From an uncultured Bacteroidales bacterium (GTDB taxonomy: Bacteria; Bacteroidota; Bacteroidia; Bacteroidales; Paludibacteraceae), in NCBI GenBank assembly GCA_902783545.1, contig CACZRD010000047.1, positions 1 to 41,815 of the forward strand: a DNA stretch of 41,815 bases. The letters run 5' to 3'. The stretch's first letter is position 1. Each line of letters begins with the position of its first letter. Under the pieces are notes generated by a model. That model was not told the DNA's origin. It made no database searches and saw only the letters and a program-made list of their open reading frames with translations. The position numbers and the translations under genes are program-made. This document shows, one piece after another, positions 8,019-20,000 of the stretch.

Positions 8019-8231
8019 GGATATTATTAAATCAAAAATGCGGCGGTATGCTGCCCGGTGGCAGCTGTGTGTAATCACCCGACAGGCCTATTGTGAGCAA
8101 GCTCCCATCGCCCTCTCGGCCGCTTACCCACCAGCCAATTCTTGATAGAATTGCCTGCCGCCTTACAAAAATAAGAAAAAATACCAAAAATATTACAGAG
8201 GATAACATAGAGGATAACATTAATAGACCAT
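8019..8231 (+). ncRNA. Structured element B downstream of GxxExxY gene
   Basis: Second copy of the element at 7366-7567, in the same orientation. Conserved fold with different bases: closing stem GGCGGTA (8042-8048) with TGCCGCC (8156-8162); hairpin GCTGCC-CGGT-GGCAGC (8050-8065); a central region including GTGTAA/TTACCCAC; hairpin CAATTCT-TGAT-AGAATTG (8136-8153). The motif TCGGC....CCACCA is shared with A. A 12-nt direct duplication (AGAGGATAACAT, 8197-8220) accounts for much of the extra length. Unlike A it is followed by no matching gene; the next start is at 8418. Confidence 0.55.
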
Positions 8232-8269
8232 TAGTCAATGTAAATAGTCAGTGGAATTGATCTTCAATA

Positions 8270-8358
8270 GTAGTCGTTGCAATGTTGTCAGCCGAATGGA
8301 TTCAAAAGATTCGACAAAAGACTACGGTCGCAGGGCGGCTTGATGTATTCAAGGCGAC
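8270..8358 (+). other. Two tandem hairpins upstream of the S9 peptidase
   Basis: 8232-8417 has no gene. It contains a stem GTAGTC/GACTAC (8270-8275 with 8320-8325) enclosing TTGTC/GACAA, and a second stem GTCGC/GCGAC (8327-8331 with 8354-8358) enclosing CTTGA/TCAAG. Just downstream ATTTTTGATTAA (8368-8379) is nearly the inverse of the TTAAATCAAAAAT that opens elements A and B. TATTTTTG (8367-8374) also fits a -7 box, but its -33 partner is poorly spaced. Confidence 0.4.
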
Positions 8359-8417
8359 ACGGTTGCTATTTTTGATTAACTAAAAACCATTACCAAAAGA
8401 ATCAAATATATACAACA

Positions 8418-10640
8418 ATGAAATACAATAAATTGATTATTATGGCAGCTATGGTTAGTGTGCTGAGTGCGGTGGCAGGGTGTGCTCGGAAGGAGCAGAC
8501 GGATGACAAACAGCCGATTACGAAACCGCAGATAACGCTCACGGGGGATAGGATGACTCCTGAGGCGCTGTGGGCGATGGGACGGATCGGCAGCGTGAAG
8601 AGCGATATCGAGACAGGCTTGATCGCTTATACCGTGAGCTACTACAGCGTGAAGGAGAATCGCTCGACGAGCTGGATACGGATTTGTAATCCTTTCGAAG
8701 TAGAAAGCCAACAGCCAAAAGCCAACAGCCAAGAGCCAAAAGCTGAGAGCGGAATACAGGTGGTGGATGAGTTCGTGGGAAGCGATCCGGCGTGGTTCGG
8801 GAGTAGCGGATGGCTGGCGTATCTGAAGGGCGGCAAGCTGTATCTGAGGCGTGACAATGACGAGATAGAAGTGCAGGGTGCTGAGGATATAGAGGGGTTC
8901 CTGTTCTCGCCGATGCGGGATAAGGTGATACTGGTCAAGCCGGTAAAGACCGTGGAGACGACTGCCGACAAGTATCCTGATCTGCCGTTGGCAAGCGGCC
9001 GTGTGGTCGATGACCTCATGTACAAACACTGGGACGAATGGGTGGAGGCAGTTCCGCAACCGTTCGTGTATGAGTTGCAACTGGAGTGGTACGGCGAAGG
9101 CGAGCGGATCAAATCCGCCAAGCTTGGCGAGGGCGTGAATCTGTTGGAGGGCACGAAGTTCGAGAGCCCGATGCGTCCGTTTGGCGGCGTGGAGCAGCTC
9201 GCGTGGGCACCGGACAACAAGACGATAGCCTACACCTGCCGGAAGAAGACGGGGCTGGATTATGCGGTAAGCACCAATTCCCACATATATCTCGTTCAAG
9301 TCGAAAGAGAAAAGACCGCTTCGCTCAAAGAGGAAAGACTTATCGTTTCAGAAACTCGCTGCATCACAGAGGGCAATGACGGCTATGATACCAATCCCGC
9401 ATTCTCGCCGGATGGCCTGTTTATCGCGTGGCAGTCGATGGAGCGCGACGGCTATGAGAGTGACCAGAACAGGCTGATGGTGATGAATTTGGAGACAGGA
9501 GAGAAGTCGTTCCTGAGCAAGTCGTTTGACAGCAATGTCGATGAGTTCGCGTGGCTGGACAATCAGTCGATCGTGTTCACCGGTTGCTGGCACGCGACGG
9601 TGCAGCTGTATCATATCGACCTTAATGGCGCAATCTCAGTGCTGACGCAGGGGCAGTATGATCATGTGCTCGGCGACGTGTGCGACGATCGCGTCTATCT
9701 GCTGCGGCACTCAATGACCGAGGCGAACGAGGTGTATTGCCTGAAGTTTGCCCGCACGGAGCGGGGCGAGCCGGTTACGGCAGGCTGGGAGCAGCTGACC
9801 TACGAGAACAAGAACATCTACGACCAACTGGAACCCGCAACCGTTGTGCCGCGCTGGCAGAAGACCACGGACGGCAAGGATATGCTGACGTGGATCATCC
9901 TTCCGCCGCACTTCGACCCGGACAAGAAGTACCCGACGCTGCTGTACTGCGAAGGCGGTCCGCAGAGTCCGGTGAGTCAGTTCTGGTCGTTCAGATGGAA
10001 CTTCAGCATCATGGCTGCGCACGATTATGTGATTGTTGCCCCGAACAGACGCGGACTTCCGGGCTTCGGCATGGCGTGGAACGAGCAGATCAGCGGCGAC
10101 TACGGCGGACAATGTATGAAAGACTACTTCACGGCCATTGACGAGGCGTGCGCTAACCTGCCGTACGTGGATAAGGATAGGCTGGGCTGTGTCGGCGCAT
10201 CGTTTGGCGGATTCAGTGTGTATTGGATCGCCGGACATCATGACGGGCGGTTCAAGGCGTTCATTGCTCATGACGGCATATTCAACTTGGAGATGCAATA
10301 TCTTGAGACCGAGGAGAAGTGGTTCGCTAACTGGGATATGGGCGGTGCGTATTGGGACAAACAGAACAAGATCGCGCAACGTACGTTTGCGAATAGTCCG
10401 CATAAGTTCGTGGATAAGTGGGATACGCCGATACTGTGTATCCATGGCGAGAAGGACTACCGGATCTTGGCTAACCAGGCGATGGCAGCGTTCGATGCCG
10501 CTAAGATGCGCGGTGTGCCGGCGGAGTTGCTGATCTTCCCGGATGAGAACCACTGGGTGCTCAAGCCGCAGAACGGGATACTCTGGCAGAGGACGTTCTT
10601 CCACTGGCTGCACCGGTGGATTGGCGGGATTGACGAGTAG
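8418..10640 (+). CDS. S9-family prolyl oligopeptidase-like lipoprotein
   Basis: Serine peptidase with an N-terminal beta-propeller (about 60-470) and a C-terminal alpha/beta-hydrolase domain, of the dipeptidyl-peptidase/acylaminoacyl-peptidase type. The leader ends in a lipobox (LSAVAGC), so the mature enzyme should be membrane-anchored and face the periplasm or surface. The catalytic triad is visible: Ser595 in GASFGG, Asp680 in HGEKDYR and His712 in ENHWVL. WD40-like segments such as NPAFSPDGLFIAWQS mark the propeller. Length (740 aa) is normal except for residues 97-110 (QQPKANSQEPKAES), encoded by six heptanucleotide repeats (8706-8747) in the first blade. Substrates are presumably short or proline-containing peptides. 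It appears monocistronic. Confidence 0.9.
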   Translation: MKYNKLIIMAAMVSVLSAVAGCARKEQTDDKQPITKPQITLTGDRMTPEALWAMGRIGSVKSDIETGLIAYTVSYYSVKENRSTSWIRICNPFEVESQQPKANSQEPKAESGIQVVDEFVGSDPAWFGSSGWLAYLKGGKLYLRRDNDEIEVQGAEDIEGFLFSPMRDKVILVKPVKTVETTADKYPDLPLASGRVVDDLMYKHWDEWVEAVPQPFVYELQLEWYGEGERIKSAKLGEGVNLLEGTKFESPMRPFGGVEQLAWAPDNKTIAYTCRKKTGLDYAVSTNSHIYLVQVEREKTASLKEERLIVSETRCITEGNDGYDTNPAFSPDGLFIAWQSMERDGYESDQNRLMVMNLETGEKSFLSKSFDSNVDEFAWLDNQSIVFTGCWHATVQLYHIDLNGAISVLTQGQYDHVLGDVCDDRVYLLRHSMTEANEVYCLKFARTERGEPVTAGWEQLTYENKNIYDQLEPATVVPRWQKTTDGKDMLTWIILPPHFDPDKKYPTLLYCEGGPQSPVSQFWSFRWNFSIMAAHDYVIVAPNRRGLPGFGMAWNEQISGDYGGQCMKDYFTAIDEACANLPYVDKDRLGCVGASFGGFSVYWIAGHHDGRFKAFIAHDGIFNLEMQYLETEEKWFANWDMGGAYWDKQNKIAQRTFANSPHKFVDKWDTPILCIHGEKDYRILANQAMAAFDAAKMRGVPAELLIFPDENHWVLKPQNGILWQRTFFHWLHRWIGGIDE
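8706..8747 (+). repeat. Heptanucleotide tract inside the S9 peptidase gene
   Basis: Six consecutive 7-mers: AGCCAAC, AGCCAAA, AGCCAAC, AGCCAAG, AGCCAAA, AGCTGAG. A different heptamer family from the one in yicC but with the same unit length, again encoding a hydrophilic Q/K/S loop. Confidence 0.8.
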
Positions 10641-10834
10641 GGGTGTGTTTGCGGAATTGCTACAGGCACGGTATTGTCAAGTTCGAGATGGTCGCGAGAT
10701 GCATACGACAACGGACTAACAACGGACTAACATTGGCTCAACATTCCCTTAACTCTTCCTATTGTCCGATGAGGCTTCTTAAAAGTGAATAATTGTCGGA
10801 GTTTAAGATACGTATAGCAAACATTGCTATAAAG

Positions 10835-10876
10835 AAAAAAAATGGCTTAAAAATTTGCATAAGTCATTTTTTTTTT
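10835..10876. terminator. A/T-capped hairpin overlapping the next promoter
   Basis: An A-run plus TGGCTTA faces TAAGTCA plus a long T-run with an 11-nt loop; it works as a U-tailed terminator for the plus strand and is near-symmetric. It would end the S9 peptidase transcript, yet it also contains the -33 box of the giant gene's promoter. Upstream, 10641-10834 holds no gene, only an 11-nt direct repeat (CAACGGACTAA twice, about 10709-10730). Confidence 0.55.
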
Positions 10877-10885
10877 GTAACTTTG
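10854..10885 (+). promoter_or_regulatory. Bacteroidetes-type promoter for the 5126-aa protein
   Basis: TTTG at 10854-10857 and TAACTTTG at 10878-10885, spacer 20 nt. The predicted leader of about 150 nt (10892-11045) contains the palindrome CGCATAT-GT-ATATGCG (10907-10922) and two near-identical 11-mers, GCGTAGTATGC (10920) and GCGTACTATGC (10953). Confidence 0.75.
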
Positions 10886-11045
10886 CAGATTAATTGTGTG
10901 CGTGTGCGCATATGTATATGCGTAGTATGCACGTAATGAACGCATTATCAGCGCGTACTATGCCTATGCATGTGTGTAATGCACGTGTTGGCGGTGTAGT
11001 GCCGGTTGGCGTGAATGTTTGTGTAAAATATAAATTGTACGAGAT

Positions 11046-14000
11046 ATGAATCGTTTGCAATCATTTAGAATGAAAGTAAAAGAAGTATTAACCATTTTGC
11101 CTGTAGCGTTGCTGTTAGGTCTGGGTGTCGTTGGGACTCTTGCGCCTGAGCAGGCGTATGCCGCATCATCGTCCGTGCCGGACTACAATCCGGTGGAAGG
11201 GAAGCGATTCTGGGTAACGTTCTTGAGTAACAATAACGGTGCAACAGAAGAGGAGGCAAAAAAGGTTATCCAGTTGGTAGCAGTGTCGCGCAACGGCGCT
11301 ACGGTAACCGTTCATTATTCAGAAGGTGGAACACCTCAAGATCCAACAACAGTTATTGCTGCCGGTGAACAACAAACGATTACGATAGACAAGTCACGGG
11401 CGTATAATCTTTCTGCCGGCACAAACATGCATTCTGTATTGGTTACATCCACTGATACAATATCACTATATGCAGCGGTTCGTGACGGTTCGTACTACGA
11501 GTCATCGTTTATTCTGCCTGAAGGTGCGCTGGGGTATGAGTACGTCGTGCAGAACAATAGGCGAAATCAATCCGACCTTCGTTCGGAATACGCTGTCGTG
11601 GCGGTAGAATCAGGTACCACCAAGGTGCATATTAAACAGCGAGAAAGCAATGAAACAAGCACGCCGACCACTCCAGACGTCAAGTCCGAGACAACTGTCT
11701 CACTAACGCAAGGTCAGGTTTATTTCGTTAAATCCACTTCGCAGTATATGGAGCTTGACGAATACGGTGATCCTGTGTTGGATTACGATGATAATCCTGT
11801 GTATTACTTTGGTAACTTGTCTGGCACGTCCATTGATGCCGATAAGAAAATTGCTGTCTTTCAGGCTGATGAGGGTACAATGACGCCGTATTTGTCGGGT
11901 CTAACCCAGAACTATATCTTTGAGCAGGCTTTGCCTATTTCATCGTGGGGTAAGGAATTCGTGGTTGTTCGTTCGGAGCGGGCGCAATATGAAGTCGTCA
12001 GAATTACTACGGTATATAAGGATACAAAAATCTCCCTTAAGAGCGCTGTTGATGGTACAATACATACGGAAACGATAAGTAATCCTTTCTCTACTTTAGA
12101 GTATCCTTTCATCGCTACGAACTCTGATTTGGTGAATAAGGGCGACTTGTACATCACCGCCGATTACCCGATCATGGTGTCAACCTATATACCATGTAAG
12201 TATATCAATAATAACTGGGGCGCACCGGCTGTGGCGGCAGTGCCTCCGATGCGGCAAGGTATGAAGGACGTGACAATAGGCTTAACCAACTATGCTATGT
12301 CGCGATATTTCGCCAATGTAATCGTTCCCACTAATGCTGTCAGCTCGATGAAGTTGGATGGCTCATCCATTGCCTCAAGTTTTACTGCGTTTGAAGGGAC
12401 ACCCTATTCGTATGCTCGTCTGAACCTTGGCACTTCGTCAACGCCGAAGCATCTAAGTAATAGTGAAGCACCTTTTGTGGCGTATGCGTATGGTCATGGC
12501 AAAGAAAACGCATTCTATTATGCTACAGGCTTCAACAATGTACCGGCAGCACCGGAATTGTATGTTGATAACTATCGGGTGAGTCACGGGGATGAAGCGC
12601 AATTCTGCAACCAGCACCCGGGCGTAACCTTCAAAGCGGTGGTTGACTATCCGCACGACAGTATCAAGTGGGATCTGGGTGAAGGTGCCATAAGTGTTGT
12701 CAAAGCCAAGAATGGCTCGTACAACAACCGTCACATGTACGGCAAGACGATCAGCCAGGGCGATACGACGCATAACATCCGTCTGTATGTATTCCATCAC
12801 TCGCCTCTCGCCGGTATCAAGGATACGGACTCTATCTGCGTATCGCTGGTTGTACACCCTGTGTATTACGATACGCTGAAGACGAAGGTTGCAGCGAAAC
12901 ATCTTGAATATATCTGGAATAAGAGTTCGAATCCGGCGTTTGGTATAGACGGAAAAGGTGAGATTGCTATTGGCCCTGTTACGATGGGTAAGGACGCTAC
13001 CAATCCGAATAACAAATGGACCAAAGCCGATAAACCGGAGGTGACATCTATCTTTGATTCGTTGGTATATAAGACCCAGACGTACGGTTGCGACTCGATC
13101 TTCTACTTGCAGTTGGAGGTTGTGCCGGACACCATCATGAAAAAGGAAACCGCATCCGTCTGCCAAGGTGAGGCGTTTACGTGGGCCGGACACCACAACG
13201 CTTGGAATCACCTGACGCAAAACGGCACGCCAATTACGGAGATCAACACCGCGACGGCAGGTACGTTCGAGATTCGCGATACGATGCAGTCGCTCGTGTT
13301 CCCGTATCCGGATTCGATTCACGTACTGACACTTACCGTTCTTGACAAGCCGACACTCACCGGCTTCCCGACGACGAAGATCGAGCGCTGCGCCGAGGAT
13401 GAATCACCGTTCACTATTAGCTACGGCTCGCAGTATGCAACGCAGATCGAGTACTGGATGCGTAGCGGCACGGATCCTGATATCCGCCACGTGACGGAGG
13501 CTGTGGGCAGTTCGTTTAGCATCACAACGCCGGAAGATATTGAGCCGGGCGACTATGTGCTGTATGCCAAGACGCTGTCTGCAACCTGCCAGAGCGTTAC
13601 GTATCAGGTAGATGTGAAGATTCACAAGCGCCCGACGCTCAAGTCGCTGAGCATGAAGGAGGGGAATACAGCCAAGTGCTATCCGGCTGATGAGTTCGTT
13701 GTGGAGTATGACCACACGAACAATCCGACGGAGATCTGGTACAAGGTGACGGAAGGTGAGAACCTGATCAAAGACTGGACGAAAGAAGATGTGGTAAGTG
13801 GTAAGACGTTCACTATCAACACCGCGACACCGAGCAACTGGGCTGACGGCAAGACCTACACCGTGGAGGCATACGTCAAGACCAATGCGGAGAACGGCAG
13901 TTGCGAGAGCGAGCATAAGACAACAACCTTCCAGATCCTCAAGCAACCGACAATCACCAACGTGTCAATCACCAACCAGTGTGACGATGAGACGAAGACC

Positions 14001-17000
14001 GTGTTGAAGTTCACCACTGCGGACGCTACGAAGTACCGTTACAAGTTCGATAGTGGCGGCTGGTCGGATTATTTAACGGGTATAGCCGATGGCGATCATA
14101 TTGTTAGTAATTTGTATATCGGCTCGTTGAGCCATGGCACGCACACCATTACGATGCAGGCTGCATCCGAAGCCTGCCTGAGTGAGGAGACTACTCCGTT
14201 TGAGTTCACCATCTACGAGATGCCGACGGCATCCATCACCACCACCTCGGATGCGCTGAACAAGTGCATCAAGGACGTGACGGGTAATGAGACGATCTCG
14301 TACACCTATTCTGCCGTCACCACGCAGATCAAGTGGCAACTCGATCGTCCGGGTACGCGTTCCACTATCGGCTGGAACACCCTGGAGGTCGGTAAGCCGC
14401 TGACAATCACGCCGGCGCAACTCGACACGGCAGGACATTACGTACTGACCATCACCGCTCATTCGGCACACTGCGACTCGACGGAGCTTAAGAAGGGCAC
14501 CTTGGAGTTCGACCTGTATGACACCGCGCATATCGACCTCAAGGACATCAAGAATGTATGCAAAGGTGTAGCCGTCAACGCAACATACACCACCACCGAT
14601 CATCCGACCACCAAGTACACCTATCAGATTGATACAGAGGGCGGTGAGACGAAGATAGGCCCGACCGTTGTAGAAACGATAGACGGCAAGATCCCGTCAA
14701 CCGGCACAAAAGATTTGGCTGCCGGTATGTATGTGCTGCGTGTATGGGCATCGAACGGCCACAACTGTGCCGCATCGGAGGTACGCAAGACCTTCGAGAT
14801 TTATCCTATACCGGTAATCTCTTCACTCACGGGAGTGGCGAACCTCTGCCAAGAGGAGGGCGGCAACCTTGAGATAACCGTTGACGGTACGAACGTTCAG
14901 AAGGTTAACTACGAGCTCAAGCGCAATGACGCGTCGTGGGTAACGGAGGAGAAAGTAGCGCTTACCGGCGGCAAGTTTACCTTGAGGACAGACTCCTTGT
15001 CGGCAGGTGACTACAAGCTGACGGCTATGCCGATCTCCGACCATGGCTGCGAGGGCGCATGGTTCACACCGGAAGTGACGTTTACCGTCTATCCGAAACC
15101 GGAGGTCAAACTGACGAAGAAGGATTACACCTTCTGCGAGGGCTCGAAGACAACACTTGATGTGGCTTATACCCAAAAGAATGTCAGCAGAATAGACTGG
15201 TTCCTCAAACTCAAGAGTGGCGGTGATGTGATCAAGAACGGTAATATTACTTCGTTCAGCGGCACGTTCACCATCGATGGCGTGAATACCTTGGAGGCAG
15301 GTAACTATATCGTCTATGCTTCCGCTATCAATGACCACAGCGGTGTCATCTGCCACAGCAAGAACGACACCATCAACGTCAAGGTGAACAAGACTCCGAC
15401 GGAGACAAGCATCGAATCTATAAACAACGCGTGCTTCGTGACAACCGGAACAACAACGGTGAAGTACAATCACAAAGATGCTGAGCAGTTCCGCTACAAG
15501 CTGGATGATGCCGAGTGGACAGATAACTGGGCGGATGTAACAGCAAGCAAGGAGTTCGAACTGAACATCGGCGGCTTGACAGTTGGTACGCACAAGTTGT
15601 ATCTCCAGACGAAGCGAGGCACATGCTTGGGCGAGCCGACAGGCGCTACGGAGTTCACAATCTATGCCAACCCGACCCTCACGCTCACGCCCGCCTCGGG
15701 AATCTGGCCTGTGGACAATATTGATGTAAGTTATACCGGCACAGGGCTGACTGGCGGCACGTATAGTTACAAACTCACCGGCGGCGATATACCTTCCGGT
15801 ACTCCGCGTACGGGTAGTGGCAGCAGTGCTAATGAAGGAACGATATCGGTCAACACAAGCGGACTGAAACCGGAGAAATACAATCTGGAAGTAACCGCGA
15901 CGTCGGCTGATGGCTGCGAGGTGAAAGCAACGACTAAGATAGATATCTTCTATCCGACGGATGTGGAGATTGACGTACCGATCGTGCCAGTGGACAGCTG
16001 TGAGGGCACAACGGAGCCGATCAAGGTATATATCCACACCAAGTATGCTGACAAGTACTCGTACGAGGTGGTGCTCAAGGGCACAACCGAGCACCCTGTG
16101 GACAACTACTCCGGCTCGGAGACTTACACCAACACCGAAGACACGCCTGTTGACAAGACCATCGAGCTGGATATCCGCAACTGGGCGGCAGGCACTTACA
16201 CCGTGACGGTAACGGCAGAGAACACAACCATCGGAGCCAAGAAGTCCGAGACCGTGGACTTCATCATCTATCCGAAGCCTGTGTTAACCTTCACGCAGCC
16301 TGAGGCAGTCTGCGCGGGTGCAACAACCACGGTGACCATCCAACACTCGACGGAGAACGTCAATACGGTAGCGTTCCGCGTGGAGAAAGACGGTGCTGAC
16401 TTCCCGTCAGCTACATGGACAACATCCACCGGATCGATCACGCTGAACACCTCCGACTGGACGGGCGGTGAGTACAAGATCTACGGTACACCGACTTCCA
16501 AGTATGGTTGCGAGGGCGAGGAGTCAGCTGTGCCGGCAGTACTCGTGGTGAACGACCAGCCGACGGCAAGCATCACTGCAATCGATGAGAACGTCTGCGA
16601 AGGTACAGCCTATCTGAATGTGGGCTTCGATGCATCCGCAGACGCGCACGCGTACGCGTTCAGTATATTAAATGCCGGTGACCAGTCGGTTAAGACCGGA
16701 GGCGATGATTTCAGCGGCGGCTCACTAACTGTTGCCGTTGACATAAAGGGACTGGAGCCCGGTAGTTACAAGTTCGAGCTCAAGACTCAGACAGAAAAAG
16801 GCTGCTGGAGCAAACCGGATACCAAGTCGTTCAGCGTACGCGACACGTTCCTCAACGTGACGAAAGCGAAGATCTGCGAGAGTGAGACCTACACATGGAA
16901 GTATGGTGACCATAGTGAGGAGATAAAAGGCTCCGATCACTTCCATAATCCGGTCAAGGCTGATACGATTGACAGGAACTTCCCGACAGCTACCTACGGC

Positions 17001-20000
17001 TGTGACTCCATCTACCGCCTCATCCTGACGGTGGAGAAGGAGTACGTGTTCGTGACCGACACGACGATCTGCTACGGCGAGAAGTTCAACTGGATCGTGA
17101 AAGACAAGTGCAGCGGCGAACCGGTAGAGTTGATGCGCGGATTGACGGCTACAACCTATCAGGTAGATACACTGCCGTGCGGTGATCTGTGGTGTCCGCC
17201 GGTATATATCCTCGACCTGAAGGTACGTGAGGAGTATGCTGCGGAGGCTGAATACTACACGCTGAGCGAGGATGAGACCCTCACATGGCGTGGTCAGTCC
17301 ATCACCGAGGCAGGAACGTACGAGGATCGCAAATCACAGGAAACAGGTCCGGCCAGCGGCTGCGACTCCGTATGGCGCATCATCGTCGATAAGGCGAAGG
17401 TGGAGCGGAAGGTATCGAACCAAGACGTATGCTACGGCGAGACGGTATATTTCAACCATAAGAAATTCACCAACCTGCCTGTCGGTCAGTCGGTACTGTT
17501 CGATACACTACGTACCACGACCGGTTACGACTCCGTATATCTGCGTCTGAACCTCACCGTAGGTCAGCGCTACTACGACTCCGTGAGCGTATCCGCTTGC
17601 GACCACTATGTATGGCCGGTGAACGGCAATACGTACATGCACTCGGGTATCTACCGCGAGGAGCTGGCTACCGTGGACGGTTGCGACAGTATCTTCGTGC
17701 TGAACCTGACGGTGAACAAGGGCTATGAGTTCTACGAGACCTACGATATCGACTCGACACAGTTGCCGTTCACGATACATGACTACACGTATACGGGCGG
17801 CGGTGAGTTCGATCGCGCATTCACTGCCAAGGGCGGTTGCGACAGTATCTATCATCTCCAGATCATCGTTCACGAGGAGCTCTATGAGTCGGATACGGTT
17901 ACACGCGTGGCTTGTACGAACGAGCTGCCGTACCTGTGGCGTGGCGGCAAGTACTACCACACCGGTATCTACAGCGTGACAACGAAAGATCCGGATTCGA
18001 CACATGTGATGTACCTGACGGTCAACGACGCTTACAGCGACACGACCTACGTACACGCTTGCAGCAGTTACACGTGGCCGGTGAACGGCGTGACATACGA
18101 CGCTTCGACGATTGTGCCGGTTGATAAGAAGACCACGCTTGACTGCGACAGTACGGTAGTGCTGAAGCTCACCATGGGTGCACCGACTACAGCAACGGTT
18201 GGTGTCAACGCTTGCCAGTACGAGATGACCACGGTGGGTAACCGCACGTTCGTGCCGACGGGTCTGACCTATCCGGACTTCACACGTACGCTGCGTAACA
18301 GCTCCGGCTGCGACTCCACGGTGACTTACAAGGTGACGGTTATTCCGCGATTCTACAAGACGGATACGACCTTCGCCGACATCTGCGAGGGCGCAACCTA
18401 CACGTGGGACAACTCGGCTAACGGAGGCGGTATCCACACTTACACGAAGGCGGGCACATACTACGACTCCGTACCGGATGCTAACGGCTGCACCAAGGAT
18501 GTCTATACATTGAAGCTCTCCGCCAAACCGACCTATTGGATTGACGAGGATGTGGAGGTTCATGAGTCTGCTCTGCCGTACGCATGGGTAGGACATAAGG
18601 GCGACACGCTGCTCAGCACTAACGGCGACTACTACGATTACCTCACATCGGTAATCAGCGGTTGCGACAGTATCCACCACATCCACTTCCATGTGAACTG
18701 GGTAGAGCGTCATTACGACGCTCCGCTGGAGGGCTGCGAAAGCGTGAAGTGGCGTAACAAGACCTATACGGAGTCGGGTCTGGTATCCGATACCGTATTC
18801 ACTGACAGCAAACATACGAAATACAAAGATGTATATTTCTGCGAGATAACCGTTAACCACAAGGTTGAGCAGGCGGAGCCTGACTTCACGATCTGCCAGA
18901 ACGAGGCCTTCACATGGCACGGGCAGTCCTACGAGGCTAGCCACTTCGAACCGGGTGATCATCCGTTGACGGCAGAGTCCGCTAACGAATGTGACACGAT
19001 CTACAAGACCACCTTGCACGTAAAGCAGACCTACTACGTCAACGAGACGATGAATGATGTCTGCGCTACGGATCTGCCTATCGAGTGGCATGGTCAGTTG
19101 CTCACGAAGGACGATATATCCGGCGGCAAGATCAAGGCTACAGACTTCCGTCCCGCACCGAACGGTTGCGACACGATCTACAGCCTCACGATGACGGTTC
19201 ACTCTGTCACCGCACCGCAAGTTTCACCGGCTGCAGCGATCTGCTTGGGTAAGACCTATGAGTGGAAGAAAGACGGCAAGCTGCTGATGACTATCCCGGG
19301 TAAGGTGGCAGGTACGCATACGTACTACTACTGGTACACCGTACCGGGTGAGTGCGACTCGACCTATCTGCGACTTGACTTGACAGTCAACGATCCTGAG
19401 ACGCCGACGCCGGTTAACGTATTCATCTGCCACGGCGAGAAGTACGACTGGGTAGTACCGGGCTGCAACCCCGGCGATCCAGAAGTCGTACTGATGAAGG
19501 GCTTGACCGAATCGACGCAGCAGACCTATACGCTCCCCTGCGAGGGCGACGGCTGCAGCCCGATCTACGAACTCAACCTCACCGTCTATCCGGAGTACGC
19601 GCATGTGGATGATCCTGCTCATCTGTGTGCCGGTGAGACCCTCAAATGGCGTGGCCTGACCATCACCAAGGGAGGTGAGTACGAGGCTCGTGTAGAGGAT
19701 GCCGTGGATGTACGTGGTGACGGATCGTTCTACTGCGACTCCATCTACCGGATCACGGTTACGAAGCTCGAACCGGAAGAGAAGAGCAGCTCGATGACCG
19801 TTTGCTACGGTACGCCGGTAGTCTTCAACAACCATGAATACACCGGTCTGGAAGTAGGCAACCATACACTCAAGGAGACGATCTCGTCCGTTGTTGACGG
19901 TTGCGATAGCCTGTATCTCACTCTCAACCTCACGGTAGAGCCGTACAGCTACGACTCCATCGTCGTGACGGAGTGCGACTCTTACACATGGAAAAAGAAA

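Noticed and set aside
7366..8231. Elements A/B as a known riboswitch (TPP, cobalamin, SAM), group II intron domain or hammerhead ribozyme
   Set aside because: None of the diagnostic core motifs of those classes is visible in either copy.
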